Assembly (NCBI GenBank): GCA_934167435.1
Contig: CAKPKZ010000070.1
Location: forward strand, 1 to 7,689
DNA length: 7,689 nt
Direction of reading: 5' to 3'
Origin: an uncultured Clostridia bacterium
Lineage (GTDB): Bacteria; Bacillota; Clostridia; TANB77; CAG-508
The notes below the pieces were generated by a model that saw only the letters and a list, made by a program, of their open reading frames with translations, was not told the origin of the DNA and searched no databases. Both the position numbers and the translations under genes were made by a program. Positions 1-6,403 of this stretch are shown here, piece by piece (the stretch's first letter is position 1; the number at the start of each line of letters is the position of its first letter).

Positions 1-522
1 GAACTCACAGGCTTAAAATGGGAAGATATTAACTTCAACACCTGCGAAATAAGCATAAATAAGCAAAGACATTATATTGCAGGAATTGGAGATGTAGAGG
101 GAAAACCAAAAACTGATGCAGGCATGAGAATTGTAACAGCTTCCAAAACAGTAATATCTTTGTTGAAAGAATACAAAAAGCAACAAACAGAAAATCGTTT
201 GAAATTAGGAACTGCTTGGCAAAATGGTGAATATGTATTCCTGCATGAAGATGGGAAACCAATAAGCACGCAACGACCTTACAAGTGGTTTACAAACTTT
301 TTAAAACGTCATAATTTACCGAAAATAACCTTTCACCAACTCCGACATACAAATGCAAGTTTACTAATTTCATCAGGTGAAGATATTGTAACCGTAAGCG
401 GTCGACTCGGACACGCTGATAAAAATGTAACCCTGAATACTTACTCTCATATAATCAAATCAAAAGAAGCACAGGTGGCTAATAAAATGGATGAGTTTTA
501 CGCAAATTTAAAAATAATTTAA
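1..522 (+). CDS. Tyrosine recombinase (phage/ICE-type integrase), C-terminal part
   Basis: Site-specific recombinase that would cut and rejoin element and tRNA attachment sites through a covalent phosphotyrosine. The frame is open from base 1, so the gene begins upstream; the ATG at 124 is internal. The visible 173 residues are most of the catalytic domain. They begin with ELTGLKWEDI, the stretch that normally follows the first catalytic Arg, which should lie just off the window. Next come the beta-hairpin Lys region (EGKPKTDAG, codons 33-41), HQLRH with His at 334-336 and Arg at 343-345, the GRLGHAD histidine at 412-414, and the nucleophile Tyr at 442-444 in NTYSH. All catalytic positions in view are intact, so the enzyme may be active. 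It resembles Tn916/phage-type integrases. The N-terminal arm-binding domain is not visible. It is probably the integrase of element A, whose right end is at about 4374, but that link is inferred. Confidence 0.95.
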   Translation, partial: ELTGLKWEDINFNTCEISINKQRHYIAGIGDVEGKPKTDAGMRIVTASKTVISLLKEYKKQQTENRLKLGTAWQNGEYVFLHEDGKPISTQRPYKWFTNFLKRHNLPKITFHQLRHTNASLLISSGEDIVTVSGRLGHADKNVTLNTYSHIIKSKEAQVANKMDEFYANLKII

Positions 523-540
523 TATTTCGCATTTTACACT

Positions 541-569
541 TTAATTAAATTCTTTTTTATAAGTATAAT
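541..569 (+). promoter_or_regulatory. Putative promoter of the DUF4209-like gene, leaderless spacing
   Basis: A perfect TATAAT lies at 564-569, with a poor -35 (TTAATT, 541-546) 17 bp upstream. Only seven bases separate the -10 from the ATG at 577, so transcription would start at or next to the A of the start codon and give a leaderless mRNA. No Shine-Dalgarno sequence precedes the ATG. In this AT-rich DNA a chance TATAAT is possible. Confidence 0.4.
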
Positions 570-576
570 AAAGAAA

Positions 577-2385
577 ATGTGTAATACTATAATCAAAACA
601 TTAAATGAATTTTATAACTATGCAGATGCAAATGTATTTAAACATACAGATGCTTTAAATCTTAAAATTGATATTGACAAATTGGAAGATGTTGAAAAAT
701 ATCAAGTTCAGTTAATAGTTAATTGTTTGAAATGCACAATTCAAGCTGGTAAATTAAGACCATTTTTTACAGATGCAAATGGAAATGCTTATCCTGATAT
801 TGGTACGATTACAGAAAATGATATAAACTACTTGACTAATTATTTAAATGAATCAACAAATTTATATATCATCGCCAAAATTAACCATTTATTATTTATT
901 AAATCAGATTGCAAAAACAAAATAAATTTTGCAAATAATGCAATAGATGCTTACCTTGAACTTTTTAACAAGTATTTAGTTACTGAACACGATTATTGGT
1001 TAGAATTATCTTATATTTTTAACAATCTTACAGATTTAGTTTTTAAAGCAAAATATAAAATCAATGAACTGAAACTTTTATCAATAAATATCGTAAAAAC
1101 ATCTAATAAAAATGTTTTAATTAGAGATGCTGCAAAATTTTTGATTGAAAGAGTTAAAAAGAAAAAATTTGATAAATCAGTTTTGAAAGGATTTATAGAT
1201 ATTTGTAAAACAAAAATTAAAAATTCTAATGATAATATGAATTGGACTGAATGTTTTATTGAATTAGGTAGAAAAATTAGTCAGATACAAAATGGCAATT
1301 TACGTCAATGGGATTTATTACAAGCAAAAACTTATGAAAATGAGATGAAAAAAGCTCAACAAATAAATAATAATGGTATTGCTGTTGCTTCTTGGTGCAA
1401 AGATGCCATCAAATATTATAAAAAGGCAAAAAACAAAATCAAAGCTGATAAACTTTTTAAAAAATATAGTGACTTATGCAAAACAATACAATATGCAACA
1501 ATAGATGGTCCTCCTTATAATTTACAAACTGATATTGATAAATTAAAAGATTTTATTGATAAATCAAATAATTTAGATGTTCTTAACGAAATAATTTACG
1601 GTTTTATTCCAAAATATGAAAATAATAAAAAGACCGCTCAAGAAATTCTTAAAAATTCTTCATTGACTAATTTTTGTTCTAGTATTTACACAGATATCTA
1701 TGGGCAGGTTATAGGATATGCAAGTACAGATGAAGAAAAGTTTAAACATGAACTATGGAACTCTTACAAAATAAGTTTTCATTTTAGTTCAATTTTATTA
1801 TTTCATTATATTCAATACGCGTTGAAAACAAATAAACTTAATATTGATTTATTACTAGAGTATTTAAAAACAACTTGGTTCGGTATCATTATAAAAAAAC
1901 AATTACCTGAAAATCAAATACTTGTATACCAATGGTTAGAACATATTGAACAACCTATAATAAGTTACTTCAATAAACAACAAAAATATTTATGTGATAC
2001 CAATTTTAGATTAACTTTTATAAATGAAGTTGATAGTTTAACTTTAAAAATAGAAGGAATATTAAGATATTTAATTGAATTAGCACATATAGAAGGGTTT
2101 TCTGTTAGAAAATTTGTAAATGATAAAAATGGACGACAGGTTTCAAACTGGAAAAGTATTAATGAATTATTATGGGATTCCAATATTTCAAAGATTTTAA
2201 ATGAAGATGATGTCTGGTTTATGAGATATTTTTTAACTGACTACTTGGATGTTCGAAATAATATTGCCCATTGCTTAATTTTAAATCCTTACCAAGAACA
2301 ATATTATTATGGTTTTCAGTGGTTATTAATTATCATATTGAGATTGTCAAAGTATGTAAAATTAAAAAATTCTTTAGAAAGCTAG
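577..2385 (+). CDS. DUF4209-like protein with C-terminal HEPN-type motif
   Basis: Large soluble protein of 602 residues with no signal peptide or membrane segment. It is rich in Lys, Asn and Ile and appears mostly helical. The C-terminal part carries WFMRYFLTDYLDVRNNIAH, with Arg560 and His565 forming R-N-x3-H (RX4H). That is the signature of HEPN folds, many of which are metal-independent RNases, and it matches my memory of the C-terminus of DUF4209 proteins, which have a similar length. An RNase role in defence or abortive infection is therefore plausible but inferred; HEPN proteins can also be non-catalytic. The start is the first ATG after the integrase stop, 54 bp away, and has no ribosome binding site. 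The gene lies downstream of the integrase on the same strand, as cargo of element A. A 126-bp AT-rich gap follows with no clear terminator. The DUF4209 assignment is moderately sure; the RNNIAH motif is seen directly. Confidence 0.75.
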   Translation: MCNTIIKTLNEFYNYADANVFKHTDALNLKIDIDKLEDVEKYQVQLIVNCLKCTIQAGKLRPFFTDANGNAYPDIGTITENDINYLTNYLNESTNLYIIAKINHLLFIKSDCKNKINFANNAIDAYLELFNKYLVTEHDYWLELSYIFNNLTDLVFKAKYKINELKLLSINIVKTSNKNVLIRDAAKFLIERVKKKKFDKSVLKGFIDICKTKIKNSNDNMNWTECFIELGRKISQIQNGNLRQWDLLQAKTYENEMKKAQQINNNGIAVASWCKDAIKYYKKAKNKIKADKLFKKYSDLCKTIQYATIDGPPYNLQTDIDKLKDFIDKSNNLDVLNEIIYGFIPKYENNKKTAQEILKNSSLTNFCSSIYTDIYGQVIGYASTDEEKFKHELWNSYKISFHFSSILLFHYIQYALKTNKLNIDLLLEYLKTTWFGIIIKKQLPENQILVYQWLEHIEQPIISYFNKQQKYLCDTNFRLTFINEVDSLTLKIEGILRYLIELAHIEGFSVRKFVNDKNGRQVSNWKSINELLWDSNISKILNEDDVWFMRYFLTDYLDVRNNIAHCLILNPYQEQYYYGFQWLLIIILRLSKYVKLKNSLES

Positions 2386-2481
2386 ATAAATTATTTTTAT
2401 GGGTTATATAGGTTGATAAAGATTTATATATGTTAAGTTTAAAAATGAATTGTAATTTAGCTAATTTTAATTATTTTGTAT

Positions 2482-2487
2482 TATAAT
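2482..2487 (+). promoter_or_regulatory. Putative -10 element of the membrane-anchored protein gene
   Basis: TATAAT 24 bp before the ATG at 2512, preceded by TG three bases upstream (not the canonical one-base spacing). No convincing -35 is present at 17 bp. It gives a short leader with a weak AGTAGG near 2500-2505. The 126-bp gap after the preceding gene makes an own promoter reasonable. Confidence 0.4.
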
Positions 2488-2511
2488 TTTTGTAAAAAGT
2501 AGTAGGCTTAA

Positions 2512-3258
2512 ATGTTAGATTTGGTTTTAAATACAGCAAAAACAACTCATAATATAAACTGGTGGCAGGTAGCAACCCCATTTATAACCGCATTTACAAC
2601 TTTCGGTGCTGTATATTTTGGTGCGTGGTTAACCGATAAAAGGAGAGAAGCTGAACAACATAAGAAAAATATCAATCAAGCAATAGTATTACACACTTTA
2701 ATTGAATTACAAGTACCTGCTTTGATTGATTACAGAGATAGAACTTTAATTCCAAAACTTAAAGCAATTAATCTAGGTAATTTAATTGTTGCAACTGAAA
2801 AATATCCATTTTCTTCTTGGTTACTACCTGTTAAGATTGAAGATTACGATTTTTTGATTAATGTTAGTAAAGGTGCAATGAGTGCATTAAATCAAGTTTT
2901 AAAATATGAAGAACAACTTGATAATGCAGTTTTAGCCTTTGATAATTTTACACTAACTGATGAAGAAAAAAGAGCTCCAAATGCTTTAATAATTCATATA
3001 GAAAAAGTTAAAGGTATAATTGAAACATTGTATGAAACCTGTGATAGCTTAATTTATTTTTCACTTTTATTACACAGGTATTTAACTTATATGCTTTGTG
3101 AAATTAACAAAGAACTAATTACTTGTTCTGATACTCTTATGGGTATAAATCTTATTGCAGAAGCAAAAAATAATAAAATAAAATTGGGTTGGTTAAGAAT
3201 GTTACCTAGAGAATGGCATGGTGCAAGAATTCCTAAAGAGCAAAATAGTAAAAGTTAA
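2512..3258 (+). CDS. Hypothetical membrane-anchored protein, one N-terminal TM segment
   Basis: I do not recognise a family. The 248 residues begin with a short N-terminal stretch and one hydrophobic segment at about 18-40 (WWQVATPFITAFTTFGAVYF). DKRREAEQHKK follows directly. By the positive-inside rule the remaining 200 residues, helical and fairly hydrophilic, should lie in the cytoplasm, perhaps with a coiled coil near the membrane. A second hydrophobic patch near 183-195 (LIYFSLLLHRYL) is short and may be a buried helix. No catalytic motif is visible. The C-terminus is basic. It lies between the DUF4209-like gene (same strand, 126 bp away) and the convergent DUF4238 gene, with 25 bp between the two stops. 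Membrane proteins with this plan occur among anti-phage effectors, but nothing here proves such a role. Confidence 0.8.
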   Translation: MLDLVLNTAKTTHNINWWQVATPFITAFTTFGAVYFGAWLTDKRREAEQHKKNINQAIVLHTLIELQVPALIDYRDRTLIPKLKAINLGNLIVATEKYPFSSWLLPVKIEDYDFLINVSKGAMSALNQVLKYEEQLDNAVLAFDNFTLTDEEKRAPNALIIHIEKVKGIIETLYETCDSLIYFSLLLHRYLTYMLCEINKELITCSDTLMGINLIAEAKNNKIKLGWLRMLPREWHGARIPKEQNSKS

Positions 3259-3283
3259 AAAGTCCATAAAAAATTTTCATTTA

Positions 3284-4156
3284 TTATAGTTGATTTGATG
3301 TGATTTTACATGTCCGTTTAAAATTTTTAGTAATTTCCTTTAATTCTTCTATTGTATTTTTATTTTTAGAATAAATAAAACGGTTACGATTTATATAAAT
3401 TATAGTATTTAATCCTTTTATTTGTTCTTCATCATGAACTTTTAAATACTTAAATTGAGAACCTCTTTTAGCTACACATAAAACCATATTAGGGGATAAT
3501 GGAATAATTTTATTAGCAGTAGGAAACGACTTTATAATTTCAGTAACATTTGAGTAATCTTCAATAACTGGAGCATCCGTTGTAATAATATTGAATTCTT
3601 TTGGTATAACAAAAATTATCCAGTTTTGTTTTTCAAAAACATTTTTTAGCATATTAGTGAGTTCAATATTTCCAAAAGATAGAGATAAAATTTGATTTTT
3701 TGTCGGAGATTGTTCTAACTTACTAACTATATCTTTATTCTTATCTATAATTTCTTTATCAGCAGAATTAATGAGTTTAAGCCTAGATTTATTTAGAACA
3801 TTTATAAAATCTTCCATATAATTAAAGTATTTGATAGTTCTCTGATAAAGCAAAGCAAAAAATAACGATAGCTCGCTTTTTTCTCGAGAATTTACTCTTT
3901 TTTGAGCAATTAACTTATCTAGTATTGGTTTTGCAATACCTTCAATTTGTGAAAGAGCTAATTCTATGTTGTAGTCTTTTGTATTGTCAGGAGTTTCGAT
4001 TGTATATGCATGTTTTTTATAACCTGTATTACAAGGTTTTTGTGGGTCAAAAAATTTATCTTGCTCAGAATCATATACAGCCAAATATCCTTGAGCATCT
4101 GTAAAATACTTCAAATAAAATTCTGGAATGATATGTTGTTTTATAGGATTTGACAT
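3284..4156 (-). CDS. DUF4238 domain-containing protein
   Basis: Protein of 290 residues, a normal length for DUF4238. Family hallmarks that I recognise are the N-terminal KQHIIPEFYLKYF (residues 6-18, with Gln7-His8-x2-Pro11), a conserved helical LSLFFALLYQRT stretch at about 96-107, and the C-terminal-half motif ITTDAPVI with Asp194 (usually written as FITSD-P). The Gln-His and Asp positions suggest a metal or nucleic-acid active site, but the biochemical function of the family is not known to me. No signal peptide is present. The start at 4156 gives the complete QHxxP motif; there is no Shine-Dalgarno sequence, only an AT-rich 32-nt leader behind a TATAAT. It is convergent with the membrane-anchored gene and is the last cargo gene of element A, 85 bp from that element's repeat array. 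DUF4238 genes are often found in accessory regions. Confidence 0.85.
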   Translation of the reverse strand: MSNPIKQHIIPEFYLKYFTDAQGYLAVYDSEQDKFFDPQKPCNTGYKKHAYTIETPDNTKDYNIELALSQIEGIAKPILDKLIAQKRVNSREKSELSLFFALLYQRTIKYFNYMEDFINVLNKSRLKLINSADKEIIDKNKDIVSKLEQSPTKNQILSLSFGNIELTNMLKNVFEKQNWIIFVIPKEFNIITTDAPVIEDYSNVTEIIKSFPTANKIIPLSPNMVLCVAKRGSQFKYLKVHDEEQIKGLNTIIYINRNRFIYSKNKNTIEELKEITKNFKRTCKITSNQL

Positions 4157-4188
4157 TTGTTTTATTAATTAAATTTTATTCTGAAAAT

Positions 4189-4194
4189 ATTATA
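4189..4194 (-). promoter_or_regulatory. Putative -10 element of the DUF4238 gene
   Basis: TATAAT on the minus strand, 32 bp before the DUF4238 start codon. The -35 region at 17 bp spacing is poor. It is the best promoter candidate for this gene because the upstream DNA belongs to the element end. Confidence 0.45.
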
Positions 4195-4240
4195 CAACAA
4201 ATTGTTTAGTAATTACTTTTCATAAATCATAAATTTGGCG

Positions 4241-4277
4241 GGGGGCTATTTGGGGGCTGAAGCTACGAAAAGCCCCC
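4241..4277 (+). repeat. Element A right-end array: two direct GGGGGCT plus inverted AGCCCCC
   Basis: GGGGGCT occurs at 4241-4247 and 4252-4258 (11 bp start to start), and AGCCCCC at 4271-4277. These G/C blocks stand out in very AT-rich DNA. The layout is the same as in the GGGACT array at 6775-6809, including 98 bp from the end of the inverted hexamer to the att repeat. These are probably arm-type binding sites for a tyrosine integrase and its accessory factors. An alternative is a hairpin between the second and third copies, but no T-run follows. The 353-bp gene-free stretch 4157-4509 holds this array, the DUF4238 promoter, att copy 1 and the left end of element B. Confidence 0.75.
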
Positions 4278-4376
4278 GAAAATTATTTTAAGTTACTAAA
4301 AGCAAGAATGTGTGAAATTAAACAATACTAAAGACTTTGGCACATTATTGAAAGTTACAAAAAGTATTTTTAGGTG

Positions 4377-4399
4377 TTCGAATCCCACCTCCTCCTCCA
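4377..4399 (+). pseudogene. tRNA 3' fragment (T-loop, T-stem 3' strand, acceptor 3' strand, CCA)
   Basis: T-loop TTCGAAT at 4377-4383, T-stem strand CCCAC at 4384-4388, acceptor strand CTCCTCC at 4389-4395, T at the discriminator position and an encoded CCA at 4397-4399. The upstream bases do not pair with CCCAC and no D- or anticodon arm precedes it, so this is a remnant and not a working tRNA. The intact gene should begin GGAGGAG. T at position 73 is typical of tRNA-Gly and tRNA-Cys, while this acceptor strand resembles many tRNA-Ser genes, so I leave the identity open. Confidence 0.88.
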
Positions 4400-4404
4400 T
4401 TTAG

Positions 4405-4429
4405 AAAGAGCCTGAAAAGGCTCTTTTTT
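4405..4429 (+). terminator. Rho-independent terminator inside att copy 1
   Basis: Perfect 8-bp stem AAAGAGCC / GGCTCTTT (4405-4412 and 4419-4426) with loop TGAAAA, followed by T's to 4429. It lies 5 bp after the CCA and is presumably the tRNA's own terminator, carried within the repeat. It would stop rightward transcription leaving element A. Confidence 0.9.
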
Positions 4430-4470
4430 AGTGCGTTTTCAGAGTTTCAAAATTTTCAAAAACAGCTTAA

Positions 4471-4500
4471 TTTAGTCCCAAAAGGGACTAAAAAGAGACT
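4471..4500 (+). repeat. Element B left-end array: palindrome plus direct hexamer copy
   Basis: TTTAGTCCC (4471-4479), AAAA, GGGACTAAA (4484-4492) form a perfect 9-bp palindrome with a 4-base centre; a near copy GAGACT follows at 4495-4500, 11 bp after GGGACT. The hexamer is that of the right end of the same element, not that of element A. It begins 32 bp after the att repeat. Probable arm-type integrase sites. It also lies just past the stop codon of the HNH gene, so a second role as a hairpin at that mRNA's end is possible, although the T-run is poor. Confidence 0.75.
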
Positions 4501-4509
4501 GGTAAAAAA

Positions 4510-5361
4510 TTATACTAAATCACTTTTGCCTATATTACACTCAAAACATGTTGTCCTTAAATTTTCAAGAATTGTTTCTCCACCCTTAGACCAAGGAATT
4601 ATGTGATCAACTTGCAGTTCTATACTTGAATCTTTGGCAGGCGAACGACCACAAAGAACACATTTAAAATTATCTCTTTGTAAAACTTTATATCGAAGTC
4701 GTAAATTTATATTTCTCGGTGTTTTATGTTTATAGGATTTTTCTTCTGCAATTGGTTCTTCAACCATTGTTTTATTAGGTTCATTTTTGTTTACATATTC
4801 TATAAATGTTTCAAGTGCTTTATACCAACTACCATATTTGGAAACGTAAGGCTTTGCAGAACAAATTGATAAAGGCTTATGCATATCATGATAACATGGT
4901 TGTCGTCCTAATTTTTGCCAAACATTTAATAAATTAGTAAATAATTCTTCTTCTGTTAGATTTTTTGATATTTTATAAAATAAATGAGCCTCTTTCAATG
5001 CATTATTCCAAGTTTTAAAAATTCTTTTTATTTTGGTCGAATTATATTTTCCATTTAAATCATATTCCTTTGCTGATAGAGTATTTTTATTTAATTTTTT
5101 TGCAACAATATTTATATCATTTAAATAATCTTGTTTTGATATTTCTGAATAATTATTTTTAACACTTTTTAAATTTGCAAGTTCCAAACACTTTGCCCAA
5201 GAACCGAATCTTCGTCTTAAAGAAGATGAGTTATATTTACCTATTTTGTCATAATCATTAATAGTAACGTTTTCTGATTTTAACTTTTCAGAAACTTTTA
5301 TTAAGTCTTCTAATAACTCTTCATTGGTTATATTTCTTTTTTTGATTAATTCATATTCCAT
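4510..5361 (-). CDS. HNH endonuclease with N-terminal homing-endonuclease-associated repeats
   Basis: Metal-dependent DNA endonuclease by motif. The 283 residues hold three repeats of the type found beside HNH domains (Pfam HNH_repeat): about 12-64 and 75-127, each with a GKYNS block followed by basic residues, F, an aromatic W and A/L-rich end (RRRFGSW; KRIFKTW), and a more diverged one at about 136-190 (SKYGSW). Such repeats are thought to bind DNA. A linker with PRNINLRLRYKVLQRD leads to the HNH nuclease: zinc pairs Cys234/Cys237 and Cys272/Cys275, VDHI with Asp252-His253, Asn267 and Asn276 in CFECNIGKSD. All key residues are present. The start has no Shine-Dalgarno sequence. The gene diverges from the DUF3800 gene, with 100 bp between start codons, and ends 10 bp from the left-end array. 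The target is unknown; anti-phage cleavage or selfish homing are both possible. Confidence 0.9.
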   Translation of the reverse strand: MEYELIKKRNITNEELLEDLIKVSEKLKSENVTINDYDKIGKYNSSSLRRRFGSWAKCLELANLKSVKNNYSEISKQDYLNDINIVAKKLNKNTLSAKEYDLNGKYNSTKIKRIFKTWNNALKEAHLFYKISKNLTEEELFTNLLNVWQKLGRQPCYHDMHKPLSICSAKPYVSKYGSWYKALETFIEYVNKNEPNKTMVEEPIAEEKSYKHKTPRNINLRLRYKVLQRDNFKCVLCGRSPAKDSSIELQVDHIIPWSKGGETILENLRTTCFECNIGKSDLV

Positions 5362-5367
5362 AATAAA

Positions 5368-5399
5368 ATTATATAATAAAGTTAAAATAAAGCATTATA
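5368..5399 (-). promoter_or_regulatory. Two candidate -10 elements for the HNH gene
   Basis: Two minus-strand TATAAT copies precede the HNH start: 5394-5399, giving a leader of roughly 25 nt, and 5368-5373, only six bases before the ATG, which would give a leaderless mRNA. No good -35 exists for either, and no ribosome binding site is visible, which fits the leaderless option. The sequence does not decide between them. Confidence 0.45.
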
Positions 5400-5432
5400 T
5401 AAAAAGAATATTGGTAAAAAAATGCTTTTTTA

Positions 5433-5441
5433 TGTTATAAT
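5433..5441 (+). promoter_or_regulatory. Extended -10 promoter of the DUF3800 gene
   Basis: TGTTATAAT is a perfect extended -10 (TG, one base, TATAAT at 5436-5441). TTGGTA at 5411-5416 is a possible -35 at a long 19-bp spacing, not strictly needed with an extended -10. Transcription would begin near 5448, a few bases before the ribosome binding site AGAGGT at 5453-5458. It is back-to-back with the HNH promoter. Confidence 0.7.
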
Positions 5442-5461
5442 TTCACAAAAAAAGAGGTAAT

Positions 5462-6298
5462 ATGTTTTTGTTCTATATAGACGAATCTGGAGAAATTGCA
5501 TATAATTCAGGCTCAAAATATTTTGTGTTTAATGCTTTAGGGATAAATGCAAAGGATTGGAAATCTATAAACCACAAGGTTAATGAGTTAAAAACATCTA
5601 TTTTTAAAACGGACTCTGCTCCTATTTTGGAAGTAAAATCTAACTGGATAAGATTCCCAAAAGAAAGAGAAAAACATGAATACCTTGCAAATTTATCTAA
5701 AGAAGAATTAATACAGCTTTCTTTTGGATTAATGGATATTATTATCAACAACAACTGTATTTTAATTTCTACTGTTATTAACAAAGATTCATTATTAAGA
5801 CACTATGGAATAAGTAAACCAGAGCCTAACATTTTTGCAATTCAGTATTTGTTAGAAAGAATTTCTTTATATATGGCATTTAATCATCCTGATGAGCAAG
5901 CTATTGTAATTATGGACAAATGCTCCGATAGCATAGAAAAAATGTTAAACAGAACGCATACCTTACAAGTTGAAGAAGGTTATTCTTGGAAAGGAATTAA
6001 AAATATTATTGAAAATATTATGTTTGTTGATTCACAATACAACAACTTTATTCAATTGACAGACTTATGTGCTTATAATGTAAACAGGGCATTTAAAGAT
6101 GATAATCCTGATTACCAATTCTTTAAGGCATTATTGCCTAAATTTGCTTATAATCAAAAAACAGGCAGTTTAAATAATGCAGGGATAACATATAAATTAA
6201 AAGAGTTTTTTGACAAAGATAATCCTAATATGTATCAGTTTTTAAATACCTATAAAAATGAAAACAGTGTATTGCCAAATGGCAAATACACCGCTTAA
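5462..6298 (+). CDS. DUF3800 domain-containing protein
   Basis: Protein of 278 residues with the family hallmarks that I know for DUF3800: N-terminal FYIDESG (Asp7, Glu8), a central beta strand ending in Asp152 (IVIMDK), Asp190 (FVDSQ) and the C-terminal IQLTDLCAY (Gln198, Asp201), usually written QxAD. The scattered acidic residues suggest a metal-binding, RNase H-like nuclease, but that is an inference, and the family has no function known to me. The start is firm: AGAGGT lies four bases before the ATG and FYIDESG begins at residue 4. No signal peptide. It diverges from the HNH gene and is followed 105 bp later by the secreted-protein gene, which has its own promoter. DUF3800 proteins are frequent in mobile elements and defence-rich regions, so a role with the neighbouring HNH nuclease is possible. 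Confidence 0.88.
   Translation: MFLFYIDESGEIAYNSGSKYFVFNALGINAKDWKSINHKVNELKTSIFKTDSAPILEVKSNWIRFPKEREKHEYLANLSKEELIQLSFGLMDIIINNNCILISTVINKDSLLRHYGISKPEPNIFAIQYLLERISLYMAFNHPDEQAIVIMDKCSDSIEKMLNRTHTLQVEEGYSWKGIKNIIENIMFVDSQYNNFIQLTDLCAYNVNRAFKDDNPDYQFFKALLPKFAYNQKTGSLNNAGITYKLKEFFDKDNPNMYQFLNTYKNENSVLPNGKYTA
6267..6291 (+). terminator. Possible hairpin at the end of the DUF3800 gene
   Basis: GTGTATTGCC, loop AAAT, GGCAAATACAC pair over 10 bp with one bulged A. It sits in the last codons, just before the stop at 6296. No T-run follows, so it is at best a weak terminator or an mRNA-stabilising hairpin. Confidence 0.35.
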
Positions 6299-6349
6299 CT
6301 ATATTATACCCGATTTTATAAAAAATACAACCCAATATCATATAAATAA

Positions 6350-6376
6350 TTTACAAAATTTAATTTGTGTTATAAT
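6350..6376 (+). promoter_or_regulatory. Extended -10 promoter of the small secreted protein gene
   Basis: TGTTATAAT with TATAAT at 6371-6376, the same nine bases as in front of the DUF3800 gene. TTTACA at 6350-6355 is a possible -35 with a short 15-bp spacing. The ribosome binding site AGAGGGTG follows at 6392-6399. Confidence 0.7.
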
Positions 6377-6403
6377 TAACGCATTCAGTTAAGAGGGTGA
6401 ATA

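Larger units (their letters stand above)
1..4373 (+). mobile_element. Integrative element A, right part (left end off window)
   Basis: Inferred integrative element inserted at a tRNA 3' end. In view are its integrase (C-terminal part), three cargo genes and its right end, which comprises the GGGGGCT repeat array at 4241-4277 and then the first 66-bp tRNA-derived att repeat at 4374. The left end and the intact tRNA are expected upstream of the window. That the integrase belongs to this element rather than to another further left is an inference. Confidence 0.6.
4374..4439 (+). repeat. 66-bp att direct repeat, copy 1 (tRNA 3' end + terminator)
   Basis: Perfect 66-bp match to 6907-6972; the flanking bases differ on both sides (G versus C before, C versus A after). 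It contains the 3' part of a tRNA gene and that gene's rho-independent terminator, as expected for an attachment site of an element integrating in a tRNA. It forms the junction between element A and element B. Confidence 0.92.

Noticed and set aside
35..269. Minus-strand reading frames opposite the integrase
   Set aside because: Low-complexity hydrophobic/aromatic translations antisense to a well-supported gene; no promoter or ribosome site.
124..522. Integrase as a complete 132-residue gene starting at ATG 124
   Set aside because: The same frame is open to base 1 and encodes conserved integrase sequence (ELTGLKWEDI) before that ATG, so the gene is truncated by the window edge.
1965..2183. 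Minus-strand frame inside the DUF4209-like gene
   Set aside because: Antisense shadow with no start signals or recognisable protein features.
577..3258. HEPN/MNT-type toxin-antitoxin pair
   Set aside because: The HEPN-motif protein is far larger than such toxins, and the neighbour has a membrane segment and no nucleotidyltransferase motif.
4372..4399. Functional tRNA gene at the att repeat
   Set aside because: Only the T-loop to CCA is present; the T-stem cannot pair and there is no anticodon arm upstream.
4471..4492. Classical rho-independent terminator for the HNH gene
   Set aside because: The palindrome is perfect but is not followed by a T-run on the minus strand, and its hexamer recurs at the other element end, so an integrase site explains it better.
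5473..5784. Minus-strand frame of 103 residues inside the DUF3800 gene
   Set aside because: Antisense to the conserved DUF3800 N-terminus, with no ribosome site; the plus strand carries the family motifs.
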